Below are positions 8,628-16,371 of a DNA stretch of 64,000 nt, one piece after another. The notes below the pieces were generated by a model, which did not search any database, was not told where the DNA came from, and saw nothing but the letters and a program-made list of their open reading frames with translations. The DNA lies in the NCBI RefSeq assembly GCF_037026715.1, contig NZ_JBANCG010000002.1:434001-498000 (forward strand), written 5' to 3'. The position numbers and the translations under genes are program-made. Numbering within the stretch: the first letter of the stretch is position 1; the number at the start of each line of letters is the position of its first letter. Source of the DNA: Breoghania sp037026715. GTDB lineage: Bacteria > Pseudomonadota > Alphaproteobacteria > Rhizobiales > Stappiaceae.

Positions 8628-8904
8628 GGGGCATGTCGGCGGGGCTCACGCCCTGCCGACCGATTGTCCCGATGCTCTCTCGGTGCATGGGGGCAATTTA
8701 AAGTGGTGTCCCCGACTGAATGCTACCGTTTTTCCTGCGGTTCTGTTCCCCCGTATGCATGCATCGTATTGAGGCCGTTGCGGCAAAATATTGCAGGCAT
8801 TGATGTTCTTTCGGTTTTGGTGTCGATGGTCGTTGGCTGAAGCCTGAAGACGTTCGCGTAAATGCAGTGGCGGACGCCGTATCTGTAGGAAAAGGAGCTA
8901 CCCG

Positions 8905-9114
8905 ATGAAACTCAGTGCTCGCAATCAGCTCAAGGGAACAGTCGTCGATGTCGTGAAGGGCGCCACCACCGCTCACGTCAAACTCGACATCAATGGTACG
9001 ATCGTCATCTCCTCAATTACCAATTTCGCCGTCGATGAACTCGGCCTGGAAAAGGGCAAGACGGCCTATGCCGTGATCAAGGCCTCCGCCGTCATGGTTG
9101 CCGTCGACGACTGA
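8905..9114 (+). CDS. mop: Molbindin (Mop domain molybdate/tungstate-binding protein)
   Basis: A 69-residue single Mop/TOBE domain. It opens with the family signature SARNQLKGTVVDVVKG and continues with AHVKLDINGTIVISSITNFAVDEL and a C-terminal KTAYAVIKASAVMV strand. Molbindins assemble into hexamers that bind several molybdate ions and are thought to store the oxyanion or buffer it in the cytoplasm. A good ribosome binding site (AAAAGGAG) lies 8-9 bases upstream of ATG 8905. No modABC transporter or moco gene is nearby, so it appears as a solo gene. The 277 bp before it holds no other gene; no MoO4-responsive site was recognised. Confidence 0.9.
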   Translation: MKLSARNQLKGTVVDVVKGATTAHVKLDINGTIVISSITNFAVDELGLEKGKTAYAVIKASAVMVAVDD

Positions 9115-9276
9115 TCCGGGCGACACCTGAATGCCACGATGCCGGGGCGGGCCCGCCCGCTTCGGCAACCCGCCTCGCCGGGCGGATCGCCGCCACCGTC
9201 CGCTATGCCGCCGTGTCGCTGTTTCTGCTATGGGGTGGCCGCGCCGGTGCGTGCCGTCCTGCCATGGAGCTGATCT

Positions 9277-10296
9277 ATGTCCAATCCCATCGTCGTCGAA
9301 GTCACCCGCGGGGGGCTCGTGGAATCCCGCCACCGCGGCGCTCTGGCGGTCGTCGATACCGACGGAGCCGCGGTTGCCACGTTCGGCGACGTCGCCCGTC
9401 CGGTCTACCCGCGTTCTGCGGTGAAGGCGTTGCAGGCCCTGCCGCTGGTTGAATCGGGGGCGGCGGAAGCGCTGGACTACGATCCGGCTGAGCTTGCTCT
9501 GGCCTGTTCGTCGCACAACGGCGAGGCCGTCCACATCAATGCCGCCCGCGTCATGCTGATCAAGGCCGGCCTCGACGAGAGCGCGCTGGAATGCGGGGCG
9601 CAATGGCCTCAGCTGGAGGAGGACCGGGCAGCTCTTCATCTGGCCGGCGAGAAGCCCGGGGCGATCCACAACAACTGCTCCGGCAAGCATGCCGGTTTTC
9701 TGGGGCTCGCCCGGGTGATGGGTGTGGAAACGCGCGGCTACGTGAAGCCGGATCATCCGGTTCAGCGCGAGATCCACTCTGTTCTGGAAGCGATGACGGG
9801 CGCAGCCCTCGGCCAGGACGTCTGCGGTATCGACGGGTGTGCGATCCCGACCTTCGCCGTCCCGCTGTCCGGTCTTGCCAAGGCGTTTGCAGCATTCGCG
9901 ACCGGCGAGGGGCTGGACCCCGGCCGCGCCGAGGCTTGCAGCACTCTCTACGAGGCCTGCACCTCCAATCCCTACATGGTCGCCGGCAAGGGCCGTTTCT
10001 GCACCGACGTTATGACGGCATTCGGCGATCGGGTGTTCGTCAAGACGGGGGCGGAGGGCGTCTTCTGCGGGGCGATCCCGGAACTCGGGCTCGGCATCGC
10101 GCTGAAATGCGACGACGGCGGCACCCGGGGCGCCGAGGCGATGATGGCCGGCGTCATCCGCACCCTGCTGGATGTGGACGAGGACCAGTCGGAGGTTCTG
10201 GCACGTTTCGACAACTCCCCTGTCACGACGCGACGCGGTGTCGTTGCGGGCCATGTCCGCACGGTCGATGGATTTGCGGAACTGGTGCGCGGATAG
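9277..10296 (+). CDS. ansA: L-asparaginase, Rhizobium etli type (PF06089)
   Basis: A 339-residue enzyme of the R. etli asparaginase family, unrelated in sequence to the E. coli type I/II enzymes. It hydrolyses asparagine to aspartate and ammonia. Diagnostic features are the SxxK tandem in YPRSAVKALQALPLV (Ser47, Lys50), LACSSHNGE, and NNCSGKHAGFL, whose cysteine and lysine belong to the metal site described for this family. A second conserved cysteine is in CGIDGCAIPTFAVP. No signal peptide is seen. The start ATG 9277 has GGAGC-type sequence about 10 bases upstream. It is not in an obvious operon; the pirin gene downstream is convergent, with a palindromic repeat between them. Confidence 0.9.
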   Translation: MSNPIVVEVTRGGLVESRHRGALAVVDTDGAAVATFGDVARPVYPRSAVKALQALPLVESGAAEALDYDPAELALACSSHNGEAVHINAARVMLIKAGLDESALECGAQWPQLEEDRAALHLAGEKPGAIHNNCSGKHAGFLGLARVMGVETRGYVKPDHPVQREIHSVLEAMTGAALGQDVCGIDGCAIPTFAVPLSGLAKAFAAFATGEGLDPGRAEACSTLYEACTSNPYMVAGKGRFCTDVMTAFGDRVFVKTGAEGVFCGAIPELGLGIALKCDDGGTRGAEAMMAGVIRTLLDVDEDQSEVLARFDNSPVTTRRGVVAGHVRTVDGFAELVRG

Positions 10297-10337
10297 GAGA
10301 GGGGGAGTTTCCGGCCTCTGAGCAAGATGATGGATCC

Positions 10338-10510
10338 CGACCCCCACCCGAACGGCTGAAGGAGCCGTTCGACCTCCCCTCAAGGGGGAGGTTGGCCGTG
10401 GGGCTGGCTTCTTTCCGTAATCCGCACGCACAAAAGACGCCGGGATGCCCCGGGGCGTACACCTTGCGTCCCCCTCCCCCTTGAGGGGAGGGGTTAGGGG
10501 TGGGGGTGCC
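10338..10510. repeat. Palindromic intergenic repeat at a convergent junction
   Basis: CCTCCCCTCAAGGGGGAGG (10373-10391) recurs as its exact reverse complement at 10473-10491. Outside these arms lie ACCCCCACC-type and GGGGTGGGGG-type stretches that also pair, so the whole block is one long inverted repeat. Each arm is itself nearly self-complementary. It fills most of the 281-bp gap between the convergent asparaginase and pirin genes and looks like the palindromic units scattered through rhizobial genomes. Confidence 0.8.
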
Positions 10511-10577
10511 CTTCCGTTCCGATACGGACCGCCGGCACATCCCAAAGGCCATAAGCCTCCTGGACGCGCCCGCTCTG

Positions 10578-11498
10578 CTATCGGACGATGGCGTTGTCCC
10601 GAATGAACGTTCCGTTCTGCAGGTCGCGTACGGCCTCAACGAGTTCGTCGCGGGTGTTCATGACGATCGGTCCGTGCCAGGCGACCGGCTCCTTGATCGG
10701 GGCGCCGGAGATCAGCAGGAAGCGTATGCCCATCTCGCCGGCCTGAACGACCACCTCGTCGCCTGAATCGAAGACGACCAGCGTCCTGTTGCCGCTCTCG
10801 TCGCGCACGTGCACCTCCTCGCCGTTCACCTGCTTCTCGGTCAGCACGCCGAAGGGATCGGAGGCGTCGCGGAAGCTGCCGGAGCCCTCGAAGATATAGG
10901 CGAAGGCCTGGCGGTAGGTGTCGACGGGGAAGACCTTGCGCTTTCCCGGCGGGACGAAGATGTCGAGATACTGCGGATCGGCGGCGATGCCGTCGACAGG
11001 GCCGGTCTTGCCCCAGAACGATCCGACCACCACGCGCACCGTCGTGCCGTCGTCGTCGACGATCTCCGGGATCTCGCCGCCGGGAATGTCCTGGTAGCGC
11101 GGATCGGTCATCTTCAGCCGCGAGGGCAGGTTCGCCCACAGCTGAAACCCGTGCATGCGGCCTTGCGCGTCACCTTCCGGCATCTCCTGGTGCATGATGC
11201 CGCTGCCGGCGGTCATCCACTGCACGTCGCCGGCGCGCAAGGTGCCGCGATTGCCGAGGCTGTCGCCGTGCTCGACGGAGCCTGCAAGCACGTAGGTGAT
11301 GGTCTCGATGCCGCGATGGGGATGCCACGGAAAGCCGGCCAGATAATCCTCCGGCCGGTCGGAACGGAAATCGTCCATCATCAGGAACGGATCGGTCAGC
11401 GAGGGATCGCCGAAACCGAAGACACGGTTGAGTTTCACGCCGGCACCTTCCATCGTCTGCTTGGTGCCGGAAATCTGCTTGATCGGACGGATGGACAT
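10578..11498 (-). CDS. Pirin family protein
   Basis: A 306-residue bicupin of the pirin family. The N-terminal cupin carries the metal ligands in the usual arrangement: two histidines in PWHPHRGIETITYVL, then a histidine and glutamate in GSGIMHQEMPEGD. The second cupin (LDIFVPPGKRKVFPV onwards) lacks obvious ligands, as is common. Family members act as quercetin dioxygenases or as redox-dependent regulators; which applies here cannot be told. ATG 11498 is preceded by GGAGGTGG, a strong ribosome binding site. The TIGR03808-like gene lies 119 bp upstream on the same strand and could be co-transcribed. Confidence 0.88.
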   Translation of the reverse strand: MSIRPIKQISGTKQTMEGAGVKLNRVFGFGDPSLTDPFLMMDDFRSDRPEDYLAGFPWHPHRGIETITYVLAGSVEHGDSLGNRGTLRAGDVQWMTAGSGIMHQEMPEGDAQGRMHGFQLWANLPSRLKMTDPRYQDIPGGEIPEIVDDDGTTVRVVVGSFWGKTGPVDGIAADPQYLDIFVPPGKRKVFPVDTYRQAFAYIFEGSGSFRDASDPFGVLTEKQVNGEEVHVRDESGNRTLVVFDSGDEVVVQAGEMGIRFLLISGAPIKEPVAWHGPIVMNTRDELVEAVRDLQNGTFIRDNAIVR

Positions 11499-11617
11499 GG
11501 GCCACCTCCAAACATGAGGAACGTTGTTGACCCTTAAGATGGCGCACAGCGGCTAAAACGCCAGACCTGCCAGGCTGAACGCACCGTTCACGGCCGATGA
11601 ACCCTTTGGGCCCGGGC

Positions 11618-12976
11618 TCAGCTCACCCGGTTGCCCGCCACCGTCAGATGCGGCCAGGCCTCGGGGCTGGCGGCGAGATCGCCCGTCGCCCGCTCGTTCC
11701 AGCGATAGCCGACGATCGCGCCGTTCTCGATCTCTGAGAGGATGTTGTTGGCGATGATCGTGGAGCGTGCGCCATCTGCCACCGAAACCGCGATGCCCAC
11801 GCCCGCCTTGCGCACGACATTCGCCGTGGCCGTCACGTTGCGCAGATAGGGCCCCCAGCCGAGCACCATGCCGATTTCCGGCGCATTCTCGATCACGTTG
11901 CCGGTAACGGAAGTGTCAGCCTCCACCGCGATGCCGATACCGCGACCCTGGTTGGGATCCTCGTAGGGGATCGTGGTCTTCAGGTTGCGAACGATGTTGC
12001 CGCTGACGACCGCAAGCCGGCCGTCGTGATCGAAGTTCGACACGGAAATCCCGGTTGCCGCACCGTCGACGAGATTGGCGGAGACCACGGCGCCCTGCGT
12101 GCCGAATTCGACGAAAAGCCCGGTCTCGCCGCTGCGAAGCGCGGTGTTGCCGGTCACCTGCACGTTCGATCCGGCATTGACGCGCACCGCGGTGAAGGCG
12201 CAGTCGGAAATGTGGTTGTCGGCCACGATCACGCCGTGTGCGCGGAAGACGTTGATGCCGTTGCCGTTTTGTCCCGATCCGCCGTCGCGTGCGGCGATCC
12301 GCTCGATCCGGTTGCCGGAAACGATGGTGTTGTCCTCGCCCTCCTTCCAGCGGTGCACCAGAATGCCGCCATTCGCGCAATCGGCGACCGTATTGCCGCA
12401 AAGCCTCAGGCCGCGCGCCTCCACCGAGCGGATGCCGGCTTCGGCCGCGCCGCGCACGGTGGTGTTCTCCACGCGGCCGGAGGAACGCTCAAGCACGATG
12501 CCGCTCGCTGCACTGCCGAGCACCTCGCAATCGGTGATGGCGAGCGCGCGGGTCTGCGAGAAATGCGCGAGCGCGGGAGCATAGTCGCCGAGCCCCCGGT
12601 TGGCGCCGTCGAGCACCAGCCCGTCGAGGCCGACATTCTCCGTGCCTTCGGCAAAGATCAGGTGGCCGTCGCCGCGATAAAGGAGGCGGGTCTGTCCGGG
12701 AACGCCGATCAGCCGGGCGCCGGAGGGCAGGCGCAGGTTGGAGACGGTGTAGCGGCCGGCGGGAATGAACAGCGGCCTGCCGTCGGCGGTGGCCGCGTCG
12801 ATCGCCTTTTGCAGGGCGCGGCTCTGGTCGTCAGCCGCGCCGGGGCGCAGGTCCGGGGCTTGCGCGGCGAACGAGCCGCGCATGTCGGCAAGCCGGATCG
12901 CGGCGTCTGCCGGGCGCGCCAGCGCCGGGACGGCGAGTGTCGTGATGGCGCCGGCGAGAAAGGCGCGACGGTCCAT
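11618..12976 (-). CDS. Tat-exported parallel beta-helix repeat protein (TIGR03808 type)
   Basis: A 452-residue protein starting MDRRAFLAGAITTLAVPAL, a twin-arginine signal peptide with D-R-R-A-F-L and a cleavage site near ADAAI. Residues about 60-440 are a right-handed parallel beta-helix with many N-x-I/V and G-N-x-I/V-x-x turns (VSGNRIERI, VADNHISDC, VTGNTALRSG, VSANLVDGA, VSGNIVRNL). This matches the rhizobial family of twin-arginine-exported uncharacterised repeat proteins (TIGR03808). Pectate-lyase-like folds often bind or cut polysaccharide, but no catalytic residues are evident. ATG at 12976 is chosen over the upstream frame start because the RR motif follows immediately and GGAGAAGG lies 5-6 bases upstream. 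Confidence 0.85.
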   Translation of the reverse strand: MDRRAFLAGAITTLAVPALARPADAAIRLADMRGSFAAQAPDLRPGAADDQSRALQKAIDAATADGRPLFIPAGRYTVSNLRLPSGARLIGVPGQTRLLYRGDGHLIFAEGTENVGLDGLVLDGANRGLGDYAPALAHFSQTRALAITDCEVLGSAASGIVLERSSGRVENTTVRGAAEAGIRSVEARGLRLCGNTVADCANGGILVHRWKEGEDNTIVSGNRIERIAARDGGSGQNGNGINVFRAHGVIVADNHISDCAFTAVRVNAGSNVQVTGNTALRSGETGLFVEFGTQGAVVSANLVDGAATGISVSNFDHDGRLAVVSGNIVRNLKTTIPYEDPNQGRGIGIAVEADTSVTGNVIENAPEIGMVLGWGPYLRNVTATANVVRKAGVGIAVSVADGARSTIIANNILSEIENGAIVGYRWNERATGDLAASPEAWPHLTVAGNRVS

Positions 12977-13110
12977 GGACCTTCTCCAGCAACGGGATGC
13001 GCCCTTGAAGGGGACGCCTGATCGTCGATGGAGACAGAAGGGCAAGGTTCATGCCGGCAAGGCATGTGCCGGATTGGCACGCTTTGGCGTGCAAACCGGG
13101 AGGTAGGCAT

Positions 13111-13147
13111 AAAAAACCCCTCTCCGAAGGGGGAAGACGGAGAGGGG
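13111..13147 (-). terminator. Rho-independent terminator of the LuxR gene
   Basis: CCCCTCTCCG (13117-13126) pairs perfectly with CGGAGAGGGG (13138-13147), with an 11-base loop. On the minus strand the stem is followed by TTTTTT (complement of 13111-13116). It lies 38 bases after the LuxR stop codon and upstream of the Tat-exported protein gene. Confidence 0.9.
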
Positions 13148-13184
13148 CAGGAGACCGACGCCGCCGGAGCGGCGCGCGGTGCTG

Positions 13185-13895
13185 TCAGAGATGGATCTGT
13201 GCGTAGCGCAGCGCTTCCACGACCGTGTGGGTCTTGTTGGAGGCGTTGAGCTTGGAACCCGCGTTCTGCAGATGGGCGTGAACCGTGCGCTGGGAGATCT
13301 TCAGAAGTTCGGCGATGTCGGCCGCGGTCTTGCCCACAGCGGTCAGTTCCAGCACGCGGCGTTCGCGAGCGGACAGATCGCCCGGGCGGTCGGTGGAGAC
13401 GACGCCGAGCTGGATCAGCCGGCGGAAGGCGACGGTGGCGAGCATGCTGAGCCCCGATATCTGCTCCGGAGCGATTTCCATGTTCGGGCCCGCGCAGATG
13501 ATCGTGGCTTGGAAGGGCGAGATGTCGTCGACGGGCACCAGCAGGACGTTGACGTCGCCGTGGTTGCCGCCGGCGGCCTCCAGAAGTTCCGAATGCTCCG
13601 TGTCGGCTGTGCCCGACTTCCACACGAAGGGGCGGATGGCGGTGAGCGAGGCGAGCAGGACGCTGTCGGAGGGATGCACGCTGTTGAGCTCGGCCCCGTC
13701 GCGGCGCTTGTCGGGCCAGTTCATTCGCAGCACCAGGTGATCTATGGGGCGGTTGGGCATCGGCAGACCCGTGATGAGCACGTGGGTCGCGCCATAGTTG
13801 CGTAACACACCTTCCAGTCCGTCGAGCACCAGCCCCGGATCCGTCGCTCGGCTGAGCTTCCGGGACGTCTCAAAAAGGTCGGTCATTCCGTCCAT
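13185..13895 (-). CDS. LuxR-family regulator with autoinducer-binding-like domain (solo)
   Basis: A 236-residue regulator. Residues about 10-165 resemble the acyl-homoserine-lactone-binding domain (YGATHVLITGLP, NWPDKRRD, IRPFVWKSG). Residues about 170-232 are a LuxR helix-turn-helix (LSARERRVLELTAVGKTAADIA, SQRTVHAHLQNAGSKL). The usual D-P-V ligand motif reads S-D-S-V here, and the tyrosine normally following the first tryptophan is not obvious, so the ligand may differ from classical AHLs. No luxI synthase is in the window, making this a solo receptor. ATG 13895 has AAAGG upstream; ATG 13886 is also possible. It is divergent from mutA across about 400 bp of AT-richer DNA and has its own terminator. 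Confidence 0.85.
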   Translation of the reverse strand: MDGMTDLFETSRKLSRATDPGLVLDGLEGVLRNYGATHVLITGLPMPNRPIDHLVLRMNWPDKRRDGAELNSVHPSDSVLLASLTAIRPFVWKSGTADTEHSELLEAAGGNHGDVNVLLVPVDDISPFQATIICAGPNMEIAPEQISGLSMLATVAFRRLIQLGVVSTDRPGDLSARERRVLELTAVGKTAADIAELLKISQRTVHAHLQNAGSKLNASNKTHTVVEALRYAQIHL

Positions 13896-14291
13896 GTTCT
13901 TGGCCTTTCTGAACTTGGCTCGTTTGAGGCAACGTGCGCAATATCGATCGCTAAGCCGTCAATTGCGTTTAAAATGCGAACGTAGAGCCCGCCACTGGCG
14001 AAAAAGGCAGGGGGCGATTTCCCCCTCGCAGAAATTACCCTACGTTGAAAGTGAGGGCAGGTCGATCAAAATTCCTTATGTTAGTATTCATTCTAATGGG
14101 TTTTTCCATGATTGTAACACTGCTGAAAATGACATTGCGCCGCCGTAACGTCCGCGATTTTTCCCCAAATAGTTGTGTTGCACGGCCTTTTCCTGCGTGA
14201 CTATAAGACGGGAGCGGATGCCGCGAGCCTCTCATCACATTTGCTGGAGGTGGCGGCATGCGGTGGGTGGAAAAGCGCGGAAGGCAGCGAC
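13896..14291. promoter_or_regulatory. Divergent control region between luxR and mutA
   Basis: About 396 bp, distinctly AT-richer than the flanks from about 14030 to 14180. It contains TTACCCTACG (14035-14044), a motif that recurs before two other genes in this window. No perfect lux box is seen. If the mutA start is placed upstream at GTG 14175 the region shortens to 279 bp. Promoters for both genes must lie here, but I could not fix -35/-10 pairs. Confidence 0.5.
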
Positions 14292-16274
14292 GTGATCGAG
14301 CTGGCGGGAGGATTTGCGGCGGTCGACGAGACCGATTGGATGGCGGCGGTGGAGGCGGCCTTGAAGGGGCGCCCGTTCGACCGCCTCCGCACGACGACCC
14401 ATGACGGGTTGACCATCGAGCCGCTCTATCGCGGCCGCAGGGATGCGCAGACCCTCGCCGGGCGGGCCGGCGGTCTGCCGTGGACCGTGATGGCGCGCGT
14501 GGAGCATTGCGACCCCGCCGGCGCCAACGCCATGATGCTGGAGGAGCTGGAAAACGGCGCCAACGGCATCGACCTCGTGTTCGCCTCGTCCAAGCATGCG
14601 CGCCGCGCAGGCATCGCCTTCGACACGATCGACGACATGGAACGGTTGTTCGACGGGGTTTTTCTGGATCTGGTGACCTTCCGCCTTGATGGCGGCTATC
14701 AGACACGCTCCGCATTCGCCATGTTGCTGGCCCTGTCGGAAAAGCGGGGCATCGATCCCGCCTCGCTCAAGGTTCGCGCCGCGATCGATCCGATCGGCAG
14801 CCTCGTCGCCAACGGCTGGATCACCGGCTCCATCGAGGCGATGTCGCCGCGCCTCTGGGATCTGGTGCATTTCTGCGAGGAGATCGGTTTCGGCGGGCCG
14901 CTGATGAGCGCGGACGGGCGCACCTGGCACGGCGCGGGTGCGAGCGAGGCGCAGGAACTGGCCTACACACTGGCCACCGCCGTCGCCTATCTGCGCATGT
15001 TCGAGGGCGCGGAGCGGGACGATCCCGCCTTGGCCGACCGGATCGAGGTCGTGCTGGCGGCCGATGCGGACCAGTTCGCCACCATCGCCAAGCTTCGCGC
15101 CATGCGCCGGCTGTGGGCCCGGGTGCTGGACGCCAGCGGCATGCGGCAGCGGCCGCTTCTCGTCCATACGGAAACCGCCTGGCGGATGATGACGCGGCGC
15201 GACCCTTGGGTGAACATGCTCAGGACCACGGTCGCCGCCTTTGCCGCGGGCGTCGGCGGCGCCGACAGCGTGACCGTGCTGCCCTTCACCGAGGCGTTGG
15301 GGGTGCCGGATGCGTTCGCCCGCCGGATCGCCCGCAACACCCAGACCATCCTGATCGAGGAATCCAACCTGCACCGGGTCGCCGATCCGGCCGCCGGCGC
15401 CGGCGCCGTGGAAGCGCTTACCGATGCGCTGGTGGCCAGGGCCTGGAAGCTGTTCCAGCAGGTGGAGGCCGAGGGTGGGATCGAAAAGGCCTATTGTGGC
15501 GGATCAGTGCGGGCTGCGGTGCTGAAGACGCGAGAGGAGCGGGCCCGTGCCGTCGCCCTGCGGCGCGAGCCCGTCACCGGCACGTCGAGCTTTCCCAATC
15601 TTTCGGAAAAGCCGGTGACCGTCCTGAAGATGGGCGAGCCGGGCATCGGCCGTTCGACCGCCGATATCGTGTTGCCGCCGCCGGGCCGGGGCCGGCTGGC
15701 ACGCGCCCTGGTGAACGAGGCGGCATCGGGCGCTACCGCCGCGGATCTTGCCCGCGCGCGCGATACCCTGGAGCGCGTGGAGGCGGAGGTGCTGAAGCCG
15801 TGCCGGGTAGCCCATCCCTTCGAGGCGCTGCGCGATTCATCCGACGCCTATTTCGAGATGCATGGGCGCCGGCCGACGGTTCTGCTCGCCGGTTTCGGCA
15901 AGGTCGCCGATTTCACGGCACGCGTGACCTGGGCGAAGAATTTCTTCGAGGCGGGCGGAATCGTGACGGAGGCGAGCGAGGCGCTGAGCGATGGGGCAAG
16001 CGCGGGATACGCCTTCCGCAAGGCGAACGCCACCATCGCCTGCCTGTGTTCGTCCGATGCGCTCTATGCCGAACAGGGGGCGGAGATTGCGGCCGCGCTC
16101 AAGAAGGCGGGCGCCGCGCATGTCTACATCGCCGGCCGTCCGGCCGACGCGGATGGCGCACTGGAAAAGGCGGGCGTGGAACTGGCCTTCTACGAGGGGT
16201 GCGACGTTCTCGGCGCGCTTCAGGCGATCCATGCTAGTCTGGGCCTGAGCGAGCTGGACGGGGAGGAAGACTGA
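14292..16274 (+). CDS. mutA: Methylmalonyl-CoA mutase small (beta) subunit
   Basis: A 660-residue protein homologous over its length to the B12-dependent mutase fold: TIM barrel in the first about 500 residues (IEPLYRGRRD, DLVTFRLDGGYQ, RNTQTILIEESNLHRVADPAAG), then a degenerate Rossmann domain. The cobalamin DxHxxG motif is absent (LLAGFGKVADFTARVTWAKNF where it should be), as expected for the non-catalytic subunit. It pairs with MutB to interconvert succinyl-CoA and methylmalonyl-CoA. GTG 14292 is chosen because relatives begin a few residues before F-A-A-V-D-E-x-x-W and GGAAGG lies about 8 bases upstream; GTG codons at 14175 and 14250 are alternatives. MutB follows after 97 bp. Confidence 0.88.
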   Translation: MIELAGGFAAVDETDWMAAVEAALKGRPFDRLRTTTHDGLTIEPLYRGRRDAQTLAGRAGGLPWTVMARVEHCDPAGANAMMLEELENGANGIDLVFASSKHARRAGIAFDTIDDMERLFDGVFLDLVTFRLDGGYQTRSAFAMLLALSEKRGIDPASLKVRAAIDPIGSLVANGWITGSIEAMSPRLWDLVHFCEEIGFGGPLMSADGRTWHGAGASEAQELAYTLATAVAYLRMFEGAERDDPALADRIEVVLAADADQFATIAKLRAMRRLWARVLDASGMRQRPLLVHTETAWRMMTRRDPWVNMLRTTVAAFAAGVGGADSVTVLPFTEALGVPDAFARRIARNTQTILIEESNLHRVADPAAGAGAVEALTDALVARAWKLFQQVEAEGGIEKAYCGGSVRAAVLKTREERARAVALRREPVTGTSSFPNLSEKPVTVLKMGEPGIGRSTADIVLPPPGRGRLARALVNEAASGATAADLARARDTLERVEAEVLKPCRVAHPFEALRDSSDAYFEMHGRRPTVLLAGFGKVADFTARVTWAKNFFEAGGIVTEASEALSDGASAGYAFRKANATIACLCSSDALYAEQGAEIAAALKKAGAAHVYIAGRPADADGALEKAGVELAFYEGCDVLGALQAIHASLGLSELDGEED

Positions 16275-16281
16275 GGAGGCC

Positions 16282-16360
16282 GCCGGCTCTGGCGCCGGCG
16301 CTCTTCGGCAAGTCAGGGACCCGAGGGTCCCGATCGACGTAACGGGGGCCTCAGGGCCCG
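16282..16360 (+). other. Cluster of GC-rich inverted repeats between mutA and mutB
   Basis: The 97-bp mutA-mutB spacer holds GCCGG/CCGGC (16282-16299), a perfect GGGACCC-GA-GGGTCCC (16316-16331) and a GGGCC-TCA-GGGCCC block just upstream of the mutB ribosome binding site. None is followed by a T-run. They may set mRNA stability or stoichiometry rather than terminate transcription. Confidence 0.5.
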
Positions 16361-16371
16361 GAGGCGAGACG

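Noticed and set aside
13148..13170. CAGGAGACC-like sequence resembling part of a B12 box
   Set aside because: It is next to the LuxR terminator, with no plus-strand gene downstream and no surrounding riboswitch structure; it does not make a cobalamin riboswitch.
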